From positions 11,532,001 through 11,596,000 of the forward strand of contig JBANAY010000003.1 of NCBI GenBank assembly GCA_037952775.1: a stretch of DNA of 64,000 bases, read 5' to 3'. Made by a program: the position numbers and the translations under genes. The notes below the pieces were generated by a model. That model ran no database searches, was not told where the DNA came from, and worked only from the letters and a program-made list of their open reading frames with translations. This document shows positions 10,588 to 23,445 of the stretch, in pieces. Source of the DNA: Clonostachys chloroleuca (lineage: Eukaryota > Ascomycota > Sordariomycetes > Hypocreales > Bionectriaceae). Position 1 is the stretch's first letter. Each line of letters opens with the position of its first letter.

Positions 10588-13500
10588 ATGGTTATGGTCA
10601 ATACCCAATTTCGTGATACCAAGCTACAGTTGCCCCTCTCCCCGGCAAGTACGACAACATTAGGACCCCCTCACGATTTCCCTGTAGGCTCGCCGGTGGG
10701 CATGATGGATGCCTCGATGAGCTTAGGTAGTCACGCCATGGAGAGTGTCGCCATTAAGCATGAGGACAGCGTGGACGGCCAACCTGAGGGACGGAACGGC
10801 GTCTCTCCTAACTCAGATGAACCAGCTCGAAAAAGGAGACGGAGCCGTAAAGGGCTCGACAAGAGGTTTGAATGCACAACCCCAGGATGCGGGAAGAGCT
10901 ACTCCCGTGCCGAACATCTGTAGGGCTTGATCCTTTCCTGTCAGAATTACCCCAAAGACCCGAGATGCTAACAAGAGGGGCAGATATCGTCACCAGCTCA
11001 ACCATAGCTCCAAGCAAATCTTCGAGTGCCAGTATCCAAACTGCGGGCGCACCTTCGTCCGCAGTGATTTGCTCAAGCGACACATGGATCGACACATGGC
11101 AAAGGGGTCCCAGCTTAGTCGGCGTGACTCGGTTATCAGCCATGTGTCCCAGTCGGCAGCAGCAACAGGGTCGACTTCTCCTGACACTAACCGAGTGACA
11201 CCCGTACTGCCAAGAGCAGTGTCGGTAACTGATTACCTCCCATCACATGAGGTATCTGACGGCTCTCCAACCACCACAACGCACCCGCCGTTTGCTTTTG
11301 AGTCGCATCATAATGGTTTGTCCGGCCCTGATATGGATTCCTATGGCGATCCTTCGGGTTACCAAAATATGCACCAACAACACGCCCCTCACTCGCCCAT
11401 CGTAACGCCTCACGGCCCAGTCCCGGTGTATCCGATAACCTCGCCTGCGCCCCAATATGATCGGTATGATGAGCAATTGGACTCATCACAGTTCGTCCCC
11501 CAGCAAGCAGTGATACCCTTTACCCTCCCCCGTCTCAGTTCGTCAATGTACCTCAGACCGAAGATGGCACATACTCATCGAATCTTGACTATTCGGAACA
11601 TCCGCCTTCAGACGAGATGATGATATTGGGGAACATGGCGCTGCAGTCAATGCCCATGTTTGGGACGGATGGTGAAATTGCTAAATCGCCCTACGCTGGC
11701 TTGCCAGAAGATTTCCTCACCTTTCTTTTCAACAACTCCCCACCTGGCCGACAACCTGCGCTGAGCAAGGAGGAGGTACAAGCATATAACGAGTGAGTAA
11801 TAACATGTCGACCCAGATATAGATCTTGACGTAAACGTAGAACCAACCATTGCTAACCTTGAATAGAAACTATGCAAAGATACTCAATTCCCAATTCACC
11901 GCGGTCAACAGGCCAGATCTGTCAGCCCTAGGTTACTCCCCTGCCCCCCAGCAACTTATGGCTGTGAATACATTGTTAGGGCAGGTCCCAGAGTCAACCA
12001 TCTCAGATTCCAAATGCGAAGAGATTCAGAACCTCGTCCGAAGTACTTTCCGCTCGAAACCAGGCGATCCCGATGACCGTCGCTTCGATGACCTGTTTGA
12101 TGGTGGAGTAATTACGGACGACCACATGCTAAGTAAGAGGATGATGCAGCTATACATTGCAACTTACTGGGCGCAGTTCAGTGACCAAATGCCAATCCTC
12201 CACCGGCCTACCTTCTCGCCCGATAACACAGAAAACCTTCTCCTCCTTTCGATGATGATAATTGGCGCCGCGTTGCTGGATAGGAATCACGGAGCCAAGA
12301 TTGTTCGCGCAGGAGCCAAACTCTCCAACTTCCTAGCATGGCACTTGCGGTGGGCGATTTTTATGGCCGGCGACTTCCATCCACCAGCGAACCTGTTCGT
12401 GTTTCAGGCAATGATTCTTCTTGAGCTGTATGAGAAGATGTATTCAACGAGAGAACTACATGAGCGGGCACATATTCACCACGCGACAATGATACAACTG
12501 ATGCGCCGTGGCCGGTGTCTTATTGGGAAATCTGCATTAGACTCGCCGCCCAACCCGGTCGACAGTGCGAATGGCTCGCGCCAATCTTCAACGTGCGGGA
12601 TAGCGCAGACGGCAGAGGAATGGTGGCACCAGTGGATTGTGAACGAGGCTACCAGAAGAACAGCCTTTGCTGCATTCATTATCGATTCAATTCATGCGAC
12701 AATGTTTGGCCACTCAGGGGTCATGGTGGCCCATGAGATGAGACTGCCGCTTCCATGCGATGAATCACTATGGCGGGCCACCAGCAGCGCCGAGGTTGGA
12801 AAGCTGGAATCAAGCCTCATGGCCAGGGGAATCAAGCCCGTGTCCTTCCTGGATGGCTTGAAGCGCACGTTGACTCACCAGACAGTGCAGACAGACTCCT
12901 TTGGGCGGACTGTCCTCATGTCGGGTCTGCTGAGTGTCACCTGGCATATGCATCAAAGGGATCTCCAGATCAATATGCTGGGTGGAGGGGTTTCAACCTC
13001 ATTAGGTGGACGTGACAAGTGGCGGGCTACACTTACGAGGGCCTACGATGGGTGGAAGAACAATTATGATCAGTCCCTGGAGGAAATGGTCACGTCAATG
13101 GGTCCGTATGAACCGGACGAAGCGACTCAGCATGAGATCAATGTGGCTTTTGAAAACCGAACGGTAATGCACCGACTGGCTCACATTGCCATGCACGCAG
13201 ACATCGTGGACCTGCAGATGTATGCGCGAGCAAAGAGGCTACTGGGTCGCTCCATTGGTCCACACGAATTCAACAGTGCTTCACGACGGATCAAGGACGC
13301 CTGGGCCCCGTCTGCGCGAGCGCGTGATGCAATGTGGTATGCTCTGAAATTTCTGTGCTCAGTCTTGATTCCAGATGCTGTTGCACCGACACACATCAAG
13401 ACGTATCGCACAACGAAACCCTACAAGGCCAAGGACGATGTCTTGCTCAACCGTCCGTGGGTTCTCTATTTTGCTGCTCTCGTTGTTTGGTGCTACGGAT

Positions 13501-13760
13501 ACGCTCTGGAAGGTCCATGTCCAGATGCCCCTTATCCAACAAACGACAAGGAAATGATGCAGCAGATGCGGGAGTATCTCATCAAATACGGCAGCATCAA
13601 GGACCCAAATGAGCTTCGCGAAATCACAGGCCTAAATCAGAACACGGCCGTATTACTGGTTCTCAAGGACACTTTTGCAGAAACGCGCTGGGAGCTTCTT
13701 CACGAGGGCTCTAAATTACTGAGCAACTGTATCACTCTCAACTCAGGAACTGGTTTATAA
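10588..13760 (+). CDS. C2H2 zinc-finger plus fungal-specific domain transcription factor (Klf1-like)
   Basis: Exons are 10588-10919, 10984-11792 and 11867-13760. Finger 1 (CTTPGC...H...H, about residues 94-118) is split by intron 1, and finger 2 (CQYPNC...RHMDRH) follows about 6 residues later. Both have C-x4-C-x12-H-x3-H spacing. A basic patch (RKRRRSRKG) precedes them. After a Pro/Ser/Gln-rich linker, the last about 630 residues form the middle homology region of fungal regulators (Fungal_trans type). The frame breaks once near 11500. Adding one C to the C5 run at 11497-11501 restores it, giving about 1011 residues. A weak 47-base intron (11464-11510) would also restore it, giving 995. The finger-plus-Fungal_trans design is known from Klf1-like nuclear regulators. 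The target genes are unknown. Confidence 0.82.
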
Positions 13761-14351
13761 TAGATATTCCAGGATGAGTATTCCTTTTTGTTGTTTTTGA
13801 TGGCTTGGCAGAGTCTGTGGGTTCTTGACGGAAGCGCTCTTACTTTTGACACTTTTGGTTTCTTATATATGAAGGAACGGGGCGAGATGTTATGGAAACG
13901 TGAAACGAGGTGGGTATGTTGATGTTGTTAACATGATTTATGAATGAGGAAGAAATCTGGAGTTATCGGGACTCGAAATGAGTGATGTGGAGCAAGATGG
14001 GCGGGCGATGAGATATCATTTTCAAACACAACGATCTTGGTCGCCTATTCTTGGATATAGAAACCTTTCTTAGTAGTCGATACTAAGGGGAAAGGAGAAG
14101 CTCGGGGCAATAGTTTCAAGACGAGGAAGCTGTGCTGTCAGTATTCATTAACGATCTTTTGGGGTGGGGGCATTTACTTCTTTGCATTTAGCGAGCGACC
14201 AGATGACACTGTCGATATGATGGTTAAGAACTCATAGCCATTGGTTATCTTCCTTATATACTCATGATATACTGTATTGCTAGCCAGGCGTAGATCCCGC
14301 CAAGGGTATTTATATACACTTTTCAATAGTCTCAGAATAGCAGAATCATGA
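13761..14351. other. intergenic, convergent 3' ends
   Basis: This spacer separates the transcription factor stop from the HET gene stop. I see no gene. The short open frame at 14174-14518 overlaps the HET 3' end and has no domain. Confidence 0.4.
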
Positions 14352-16647
14352 CTAGATGATGCGAACAATCCTTGTTCTTCCCAAACAGCGAGCCTCGCCT
14401 GTGTAATGGCGTGTCTCCTTGCCTTCATTACCAAGATTGAGTATCTTCCTGCATTCTTCATTTCGGCAGAAGAACGGGTCGTTGAAGCAGAGGTTGTGTC
14501 TTGTAGCACAATCGACAACGAAGAGCCCGACGCGCTCGAATTTCATCTCCGGATCCATTCCCATATCTATGTCCGACTTGAATCTAACAACCTTACCCGG
14601 ATTGAGCAGGTCCAAGCTAGCGTCGACAAGGACAAGGCAATAGTACGCCTGCAAGTTCGCGGAATATCCAGCTTTTAGGATAGGCAGGATGTAGACATGT
14701 TGAAGTCGAGAGAACGCAAATTTGTTCGTCGGACGATGCGATTCTCGAATCACCTTGCAACCCAGACGCTTCAACGCTCCTGGGGCTATTTTCGTAAGAG
14801 GACCTTTTATGGATACAGTGCCGGTGTAAGTTGAGTACGAGCCAGGCGCCAGTTTGGCATTTATCCCTTCCAGATCCGCGCAGAGGGTCACGCTTTCGAT
14901 GCTGTGGGTGGCATATCTCTGGTACGGATGCCAGAGTCGGTACCCAACTGGAGATTCCACGGACGCCCAGGACCATGAGGGGACACGGAGCTCAGGGTGG
15001 TCGTTATGCAAGCTCATCAAGTCTGGGCTGTCCAGCTCCGTATCACAGAACCACACCAGCGACCTGAGCACATCGCCTTGCCACATCCCCAAGAAACACG
15101 GTTCTTTGATCACAGTCTGGAAGCGCTGGACGACGCCTTTCAAGGCAACGAGCCTATCTCTATTGTGGGTGAAGTTCCGATGGCTGTACTTTTCAATGAT
15201 TCGCCTCCAGAGAAGGTACATGTCCCTCGCTAGAGCGACCTCTCGGCTGACGTTTCCTGTGAGCAGCAACGTCTTCAGCCGCCTCTCCTCCAGGTCACGG
15301 AACTTGGGACTGAAGTCGCCCCGCAGCCCAAGAGGTCGGCAGTCGGCGGCGTTGAGGCTGCAGCAGTCCCAGAAGAAGCCATCTTTGGTCACCGAGAGGA
15401 TCCTCTTCGACAGCAGCCTTTCCTGGAACGCCCACCCTCGCTTATCGATCTCACCTTCCGGCCTTGTGGGGAAGTTGCCGTTTGCCTCCAGCCAGGAGTA
15501 GAGAGCCTCCGGGTTCCTCCTGTCAAACTGTGTCAGTTTTCCCTGTAGAAACGGTCTCGAGGCCGCCCGAACCGCTTCTTCCAAACGGCAGCTTTCATGG
15601 TAGGGCGGGCACCCAGGGTCCAGATCCGGCTGGTCGGGGCCGTCCCCGTAGGCGAGTGTGAAGACGGAGTTTCCGTAGACAGAGGCTACTTTGGAACCTT
15701 CGGCGAGCCAGTCTTGATCGGTGCCTTGCAGAATGCACTATAAACGTTAAATTGGGCCATGGTACCGCCATCAGTAAAAAGGGAGGCCTTACAAGTGCGT
15801 CGATCCACACGTATTTGATGCCGAGCATGGCCGCCACCTTGAAGGCGTCCGCGTACAAAGGATGAAGGCGTGAAACTGGATAGCCACGGTAAAACGCATC
15901 TCGCGTGCCTTCGTCTAATTGCTGATTCTTGGATAGGTACATCGGCCATCTATAGCTCACGGCAATGTATTGGAAGTCGGTGTGGTCATCGGTGTCTATG
16001 ATCATGATCTCTTCAACGGTCGTTGTTAAAAGCTCGCCCAGGTAGATGAGGCGGCGGGGGAGTTCGGGGGCCCAGCCTTCTGGCTCGCTTTGGCATATGG
16101 GGTGGCTATTCCAGCATTCACCGAGCCAGTGCTTTATGATGAGAGTACAGGCTTCCATCTCGCGTCCTGCTCCGTAGAGGGATCTATAAGTACCATACAG
16201 CTTGCTAAAGTCGGCTTTGCGATTTCCATGCATCAGTCAGTGATCAGCTCGAATTGATGAGAGAGTTCAGATTGGAACACGAGCTGCTACCTTCCCGGCC
16301 CTTTTCGATTAAGAAATCTAGCAAATTATCTTTTCGAAGTCCTTCTATGAGCTCCTGGGACGCCGGCCCGGAATTATCGAGGGCCGGCAAGGGGTATGAC
16401 GGCTTATACGGGCAGCCGAGGCCAGATTTGTCTACTCTTTGGCTGTAGATTTTCCCTTTCGAGGGCTCATCGTTCTGCGGCAGCCTCGCGAGTATTTATT
16501 CAATCGAGGGAGTCATGCGATGTGTACGACGAGGGTACACTTACCGATCCGGTCGTGAAGGCCCGAGCCCACCAGCCTCGGTCGGTGTTTAGAATATTCA
16601 ATACCATCAGTGGAATGTTCTTGGCAGTTTTCTTTCAAACGTTTCAT
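14352..16647 (-). CDS. HET-domain protein (heterokaryon incompatibility family)
   Basis: Best-supported exons are 16214-15793 and 15737-14352. The intron has GTAAGG donor and a TAG acceptor and joins ...WIDAL to CILQGTDQDW. HET-domain hallmarks are in order: YIAVSYRWP, WIDALCILQ, a DW..EGSKVASVYGN block, then RGWAFQERLLSKRIL. A 5' exon at 16431-16291 (encoding about LLDFLIEKGRE) and a first exon at 16647-16545 with a strong GTAAGT donor keep frame and give 683 residues. The junction at 16431 is the least certain part, and the start could instead be internal. HET proteins trigger cell death or other responses on non-self contact between hyphae, but most members, including this one, have no assigned role. 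It is divergent from the F-box gene. Confidence 0.8.
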
Positions 16648-17338
16648 CCTGGAGAAGAAGAAGAAGAATAATTGAAATGAAGGCACTCTTTCGACCAAGT
16701 AGACGTCCTTTGAACTGATTTAATGGTGAGGCAGACTCGCCTGCTTACACGACGGACGCATCCCCTCTGACTCCACCCATGCGGTGACTCTTCTGCACTG
16801 CATAAAGGAACGCCGGAAAATCATGTTTGGACAGTGCAAGCTACATAATGTACGTGAGAGGAGCTGCGGGAAGGATCTAGGGTTGGCTCATGCCATGGAG
16901 CCACCAGGTCGCATTTGCTACTAGATTTATAAGAATGGGATCAAAAGGTTTACGTAGTACGCAGACGGCGCCTGAGCTTCGGAAGATAAACTATTGATGC
17001 CCATCCATGGCTGGCAGTTTGGTCCGTTAGGGATCGACCGCCTATTCCAGTTGGGGAATAAGCTACAGCTGCCGTAAGCTCCGGCTCTGCCCAATCACCG
17101 CCATGCACATAAGGCTTTAAGTCCGAGAGCTGAGCTGCCCCGCGTCCAGATACAGACAGGGCATCCAGTCGGAGAGAGCTTGTCAATCACGTAATTACTT
17201 GCCTTTTATCTAGGTAGCTCGACGTCCAGCCCTCTTCCATCTTCGTTCCTCGAGAATCGCCTTCTCTGTCGTGTGCGACCCGTGCTTCCTGAACTCTGGC
17301 CCTTCTCTAACCATCACGCTCTTCGTGCTGTATTAATC
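16648..17338. other. shared upstream region of HET and F-box genes
   Basis: These about 690 bases separate two divergently transcribed genes and must hold both promoters. I see no gene. A degenerate TAGGTAG motif occurs near 17210. Confidence 0.4.
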
Positions 17339-19353
17339 ATGGCACTAAGAAGTTGGAATACAGAGAATGACCTGGGGCCTGAGTATCTGGTTGGGCTCCC
17401 GCCTGAGATCCTCCACCATATCCTCATCTGGCTTGATCCCTCTGATTTGTTTCCGGTGGCCCTAGTGTGTTGGCGCCTCTACAGGTTCGTCGTAGGAAAC
17501 CAGAGACTCTGTCAAGATATTTATCTCAAGCGATTGGTATGGCAGACTGTCCCCTAAGCTTGTGGCTAGCTCCTCGTGCTTCCGATATTGACACCGCCAT
17601 AGGATGCACCTCCAGACAATGTTCCTTTCCTGGACTGGGAGTCCGAACTTATCGATATGGTGAGACTGAATGAAATATTTAAATATGCCGAGTATGGTAG
17701 GGTAAGTAACATGGAGAACTTCCTCATCTCCTTGAGCCAGCAGCCGTATTGAAGTGGATCTGACTTGTCACAGGAGGACCGGCTTCCTTTTGTCTGTAAA
17801 ACCGTCAGTAGGTTGCTCAAGCACGCTTCATTCAGTGAGGGAAGCCGCGACGAGGGAGAAGAGTCTCAACGCCCCGTATCGCGAAACGTGGAATATCTCA
17901 GTGGCCTATTTGAAAAGAATGAGGTCGCAACTCGTATCTTCACACAACAGTCCCCGCTATTTGACCGCATAAACTCCAGGTTCCAAGGCTCTACCCCATT
18001 TCCTCAGCCGCTTGAGAGACACCAACAGAGTGCGAAGCTTCACTGCCTCTATGGACGGCCCGCTCAGCAAGGCGGGAGAACGAGGTCCACGACCACTTAT
18101 CCCTGGGCTTGCTCCAAGGTGTGTACGACATACGCGAATACAGCCAAGCCAATGGATGGGGCCCGTTCAGAAGGGACGGGACCGGCCGCGTGGATTGGGA
18201 GAAAGTAGAGGCCATCAATATTCTGATGTGGAAGAATATTTCTACAATGTGCCCAAGGACCGACATCTTCGACGAGATATGGGACACTCCGTTTTTCGGA
18301 TCATTTGCGCACAGCTATGTGCCGACGAATCTTCCTACGCTCTCTGATCTAGATGCCGCAGATCCGTATGGAGTAACTGGGACTTATTATCGGGTAAGTA
18401 GGCACGCAGGACATGTTAGGGAATCATTCTCGAACCCGCAGCTCTATTACTTTTACTTTGCTGTTCATGATACTAACCCATCGTTCTACTTGTCGATAGG
18501 TCGTATGTTTCCTCGACCACAGTGACTTTATTCGTTTCAACTTCTCAAACATGGGCATTGTCACACACAACATCCCCCGCCCGCCACTGGACAGAGGCGA
18601 GGCGACACGGCTCATCCTCATGGACCTCGAGGTCACTCGTATCGAGCCTCCCGGTCCAAACGATGACCGAGAGTTCCCAGTAGTGCACTTCAAGGGTGTC
18701 TCACGATCATTTGATACCGATTTTATCGAGGATGTTCACTCTACTCTTAGTGGTGAGTACTTTCCCCTACACCAGCGAAATAGCATGTTTGATGAGGAGG
18801 CTGAACTAAACCTGATTTTCAATTCGTCTCTGAAGGCTCCGTGCGCATGACCGAGGAAGGCGAGGTCAAATGGTCTTCCGTCTCCGCATTTGACGGCCAA
18901 GAAAGATGGAGGAGCGAGGGTGTCCAGATTGGAGGTGTTCAGTCCGCGAGGGGAGTTGTCGGGACTTGGTTCGATAGGTACGGTTACCGGAAGTGTTTTT
19001 TTTTTCAGTTCATTGGTGCTCGCCGGCTTTTTCTGACACTTCTTGCAACTTTATTAGTGACTACGACATACACGGGCCAGTAGGGCCAACGGCATTCTGG
19101 AAGGCTGCCGATTGCAAGAACCCCAGGGGAGGCGCTGCTGAAGGGCGCGAGCGACATGATCATGCAGCCCGAGTGGCTGGAGGGCGTTATCGTCACATTT
19201 GAGAACGAGGAGGGCGAGTCCGAGGACGATGATGACGACGACGAGAACTGGGATGCCGGCTTGGACCCGGTCGACGACGAGCTCCCCGGACTGCTGGAGG
19301 ATGCCGAGATGGACTTGGACGACGTCACGACCAGAGCCATGGGTAACACTTGA
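17339..19353 (+). CDS. F-box protein gene with two frame breaks
   Basis: Exons are 17339-17536, 17603-17701, 17774-18393, 18500-18752, 18836-18977 and 19058-19353. The N terminus carries an F-box (LVGLPPEILHHILIWLDP, about residues 16-60), the Skp1-binding module of SCF ubiquitin ligases. The rest matches a family common in Fusarium-like fungi: ERHQQSAKLHCLYG, then VYDIREYSQANGWGPF, DPYGVTGT, EATRLILMDLEVTRIEPPG, RWRSEGVQIGG, GPTAFWKAAD and an acidic tail ending LPGLLEDAEMDLDDV. Two frame changes are not explained by introns: at about 18118-18124 (GGTGTG, between ACSKV and YDIREY) and at about 19121-19124 (CCCC, between FWKAAD and LLKGASD). It may be a young pseudogene, or the sequence may contain errors like those in neighbouring genes. 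Confidence 0.75.
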
Positions 19354-19539
19354 TTGGCTTTTCACAAGTGCGGTCTCTATTTACTTGTTCGTGATGATTT
19401 GGGGGCGTTTTGTCTCGCGATGTACCTCTTCCTTTCTATTCCTTGGATAGTTCTTGGGCAATTCAAAAAAATAAAAAAAATAAAAAAAAAAATACAACAT
19501 TATTAACAGAAAATAAGGCAGGTGGAAAACATCTATATT

Positions 19540-20203
19540 CTAAATCTTCGACCCGAAATCCACATTCACCTTCCCGTGCTCACAAACAGCCAGAAGAGTG
19601 CCATCGCTCCTCCTCCTCATGGTTCCTCGGAGAGTAGTCATCTTCTTACCGATCTGGACGATCTCGTTGTGGACCAGAACCTCGGTCCCGGAAGGTACAG
19701 GCCGCAGGTAGGTGACGTTGAGGGTCCTCGAGACGCCCAGGTAGTTCCAGAAGTCGGGGCGGCTGACGAGCACGATGGCCATGGAGGTGCTGAAGTCGAA
19801 CAGGGTCGAGGCGCAGCCGCCGTGGAGGTTCTTCAGCTGGTTGCAGTGCTCAGGTTGGACAGTGTATGAGAAGGTGATGGAGGGGTGGGGGAGCTCCAGC
19901 GTGAGGTCAACGAGGGAGATATATGGGAGCAGAGACGAGGTCCAGTCCTTTTTACACAAGTTAGCTTGGAGTCCCAGGTTCGGTATATGATTAGGGAACA
20001 GAAGATAGGTGGTTTGGTACAGCATGAGGCGGGAGGATAACATGTGAAGCGTAATGAAAGGATGAAGAACCTACCTTTCCTTTAAACTCTCGAACTACGT
20101 TATTTTCAAGCCATTCCTGGATCTTCTTTTCTATGAGTTCCTTTGGAAGGTCTGATGCCAGCTTGGGCTTCGCAGCTTCTGGGGGAGAGTCTTCCATGGC
20201 CAT
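19540..20203 (-). CDS. hotdog-fold acyl-CoA thioesterase family protein
   Basis: Two exons (20203-20075 and 19947-19540) give 178 residues. The intron has GTAGGT donor and a CTAAC branch. I chose the ATG at 20203, which gives a short charged N-terminal helix. The core shows the hotdog signature HGGCASTLFDFSTSMA, followed by VSRTLNVTYLRPVPSGTEV, the central helix and strand typical of 4HBT/PaaI-type thioesterases related to ACOT13. Such enzymes hydrolyse acyl-CoA esters, often in mitochondria or peroxisomes. The Asp/Asn-Gly region around HGG carries the family's active-site features. No targeting signal is evident. The substrate cannot be told from sequence. The 3' end lies about 190 bases from the F-box gene. 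Confidence 0.85.
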
Positions 20204-21334
20204 ATTGAACGCCAAAGCGAACGGCGAGGGCTCACTCTTCCGAGAAGAAGAATGCCCAACCTCAAATAACAGCAATGGTGTTAAAGGCGGTCTCAGCTAG
20301 CGATTGAATCCAATAGGAGCCAGGGTATTGTCGACCCGTTAAGAAAAACACAATAGAAGAAGCCAGCTGCCCTTGTCGTACGCGGGATCTGTTTTAAGGC
20401 TGCGCTTCAGGTTCCAGTCATATGGATGTATTAATTAGGCAATGCAGAATGGAAAATACAGTGCATTGCCCATCGTTTCGTCTCCTACCACCAAGTGCCG
20501 AGGCATTCCCCAGGTGGAGTCAAGGGAAGAAGTACGTGCCAGGTACTTACCAGCAAGCTGGATTAGGCCCCACATCCTCCTGCAAGGTCCATCATTGTGG
20601 ATGTACCACCCGAGTACATTGTCAACATTCCTCCCTGCTGACCAATTTCGGGCAGGGGTGGGCCAGATAATCTGAATGCCTGTAGGACAGCCCGTGGTGA
20701 TTGCATCGTACCTAGGTATTCGACATGGATTTTCGCAGATATCGAGAGTCTATCAGCTAGGTTTAAAATATTATAAGCCTGACAGTTGAGGCGCGTCCTA
20801 TGTATGCAGCCACAGCAAGATGGAGTGAATCAATCGAGCTATTAGAAGCCGAACCCCGTAATTATTCTCCTACAGCAAGTTGACATCTAAAATAGGTACA
20901 AGGCCTACATGTCTCGATATAATCAAACTGATAACTCTAAAATGATGCCACTCTTCAGATAGAATAAGGAAAAATATCCCCTGATTGAGATTCATCAAAG
21001 GTTCAGATAACTTCACGTTGCTTGGCTTCTGAGCAATGACATCTGAGCCGCGCACGAGCCACAGAGCCGATATTTGTCCCGAGGTACGGAGCCACTAACC
21101 CAGACATCCACACGACGACCTCTACCCCAGCTTTGCCATCTCCCACAGCCATCACTTCGCTTCCGCCCATCAATCAACCTCGAAATTGCTGCTGAGGGCC
21201 TGCCTGTGTCAGTACAGTCACTCAGTCGCCTCGATGCTCGTTTCGTAGCACAACCAGCTGCCCCCTGCCAGTGCTAGAGTCAACGCGATTTTGCGCTCGT
21301 GATTTCGACCTAGCAGACAGGCCAAACCGTCGCG
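20204..21334. other. divergent promoter region, thioesterase and PEX12
   Basis: About 1.1 kb lies between two gene starts. It is AT-rich at about 20840-21000 and contains a TACCTAGGTA-type motif at about 20709-20718. I see no gene. Confidence 0.4.
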
Positions 21335-22642
21335 ATGGAGTTCGTGACAGCCCTCCGGGCCCCCTTCGACGACCAGAAGCCCTCGCTGTTCGAGATTCTG
21401 TCCGAGCAGCAACTCAACAGCCTTCTTCCTCCGACCCTACGATATCTCCTAACCGTCGCGACCCAGCGCTACCCCCGTTATCTCCTGCGCATTCTCAACT
21501 CCTACGATGAGCTCTACGCCCTCGTCATGCTCCTCGTCGAGCGACACTACCTACGCACGCGCGGCGGCTCCTTCACAGAGAACTTCTACGGCTTGAAACG
21601 CGACAAGGCCCTCCGCGGCGAGATTCCCCGCGCCGCAGCCACCGCACCTCACCTCGTTCGCGACACCCTCCGCCTGACCACCAAGGACGTATGGAAGAAC
21701 CTGTTGGTCCTCGTCGGCGTTCCCTATCTCAAGAGGAAGCTGGATGAGTCCTACGATATCAATGCGCCCAGAGCCCTTCTGGGAGCGGCCTACACGCGCA
21801 TGCCAGACAACCCTACGCTCAAGGATCGGTTCCTCTTCTACTACAGATGGTTCCTCCGCAACATATACCCCTCCGTCAATGCCGGGTACTACTTTGCGAT
21901 GCTAGCCTTTAACCTGGCCTATCTCTTTGACACTACTAAATTTCACAGCCCACTCATGTGGCTCATCGGCACTCGCATTCGGAGGATGACCGCCGCGGAC
22001 TATGAAGCCATTGAGGCGCTCTCGGCTCCCCCTCCTGCCAGCAAGAAGCCAAGTGCCCCCGCATGGAGATCGCTGTTCTCGCCCATGGAAATGGGGCCCA
22101 AGCTCATGTCCAGCCTATCGGTCATGCTCCCAATGAGTATATTCGCCCTCAAATTTCTCGAGTGGTGGTACCAGTCCGACTTCGGGAAGCAGCTGTCGCG
22201 CAAGGCGGCTGAGAATATCCAGCTGCCGCCTCCCGTCCTCTCCAGCCTGATCGGCAAGGGAGGTAGCGCTTTGAAGAAGAAGAAGAAGGACACACAGCCT
22301 GCTCCGGCTGAGGCTGGTGGGGAAGAGAAGCGTCAGGAGCCGTCTCCCGAAACCGCGCCTGTCGCTACCCCGTCGTTGCTCCCAATCTATACCGTCTCCA
22401 CGCCAGAGGACTCCTCGCTCTGTCCCATCTGCCAGGGCGACATCGTGACTCCAACGGCGTGCCAAACAGGCGTTGTGTACTGTTACACGTGTATTCATAG
22501 ATGGATTGAGGGGATCCATCCCATCCAGGAAGAGTTTATGGAAGACAAGGCTGGAAAATGGGAGAGTGGTCAGGGAAGATGTGCTGTTTCCGGCCGGCGG
22601 GTACTAGGGGGGACAGAAGGGTTAAGAAGAATCATGGTCTAG
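21335..22642 (+). CDS. pex12: peroxisome assembly RING protein Pex12
   Basis: A single exon gives 435 residues, close to the usual Pex12 length. The N-terminal two thirds are the Pex2/Pex12 domain with several membrane-associated segments (for example [14 protein letters not shown] and [22 protein letters not shown]). A Lys-rich linker and a C-terminal RING follow, starting CPICQ, with CQTG and CYTCIHRW and ending [19 protein letters not shown]. As is normal for Pex12, the RING lacks the full set of eight zinc ligands. Together with Pex2 and Pex10 it forms the membrane ubiquitin ligase that recycles the import receptor Pex5. Length, start and tail fit the family throughout. Confidence 0.95.
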   Translation: MEFVTALRAPFDDQKPSLFEILSEQQLNSLLPPTLRYLLTVATQRYPRYLLRILNSYDELYALVMLLVERHYLRTRGGSFTENFYGLKRDKALRGEIPRAAATAPHLVRDTLRLTTKDVWKNLLVLVGVPYLKRKLDESYDINAPRALLGAAYTRMPDNPTLKDRFLFYYRWFLRNIYPSVNAGYYFAMLAFNLAYLFDTTKFHSPLMWLIGTRIRRMTAADYEAIEALSAPPPASKKPSAPAWRSLFSPMEMGPKLMSSLSVMLPMSIFALKFLEWWYQSDFGKQLSRKAAENIQLPPPVLSSLIGKGGSALKKKKKDTQPAPAEAGGEEKRQEPSPETAPVATPSLLPIYTVSTPEDSSLCPICQGDIVTPTACQTGVVYCYTCIHRWIEGIHPIQEEFMEDKAGKWESGQGRCAVSGRRVLGGTEGLRRIMV

Positions 22643-23445
22643 ACTGACTACTTACAAGTTGTCAAGGAGAAACTGCATATATGGATATTGCATACGAGGC
22701 GCAGCGTTGCTTATGGGAATCCCTCTGATTCAAGGGTAGGCGGGGGCGTCAAGGGTAACTAATACAATAATCGTTTCTACAACTGAACCTGCAACTCTAC
22801 GTTCACTGGTATGCCACACTTCTAATGGGAGAACCCCTTTGCACATCTCCCGGAAGGCTGGGCAGTCGACTGGCATGTTGAAGCTCTTCGTTGGAATGGA
22901 TTGTTAGGGAAGTTGTCTCAGATAGAAGGCCATAGGGGCTTGGCTGGTCCAAGATCTGCGACGGTTGTGGCTAATGTCTCAGCTTTTACCCCAAGATAAT
23001 CAGGGGTCAGGGCCCATGAGTGGCTCAAGGAATCAAATACCTACCTATAGATCGATGAATCTTCCGGATCGGGGCGAAATGTCGCAGACTCGCGTGGCCG
23101 GGGGAACAAACGGGAGGCTTCAGGACTCTTCCAACTGAACATCCTTACCCCGGTCTTCCCCCTCCACACCCATCGGTATGCTATCCATGGTTCGACCTCT
23201 TCAATTGCTTCTTTTTTTCCGCCACAGCTATGTGTGGGATCAATAATGGCCATCCTTCCAGCCTCAACCTCATTCCTGAGGCTCCCGACCTCTCGGGGTC
23301 TTCCAGAGACATGGGGAAAGGCAGGGCGTTGATCAATGATAAATAGGACAGCATAGTCGATGGCAATGACAACTTTTCTCTCGTCTCCCAAGCAACAACT
23401 CCAGACACTCCCAACAGTCTACTCCACATCCATCTCATCGCAGAC
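22643..23445. other. intergenic between PEX12 and the GH16 gene
   Basis: I see no gene here. The GH16 gene lacks an obvious signal peptide, so a missed 5' exon could lie in the last few hundred bases. A short hydrophobic frame at about 23179-23240 was considered but no splice path was convincing. Confidence 0.35.

Noticed and set aside
11464..11510. 47-base intron in the transcription factor gene
   Set aside because: It restores frame and has GTATGA...GCAG ends, but lacks a good branch site. Adding one C in the C5 run at 11497 is equally sufficient and matches the pattern in five other genes. I keep it only as an alternative.
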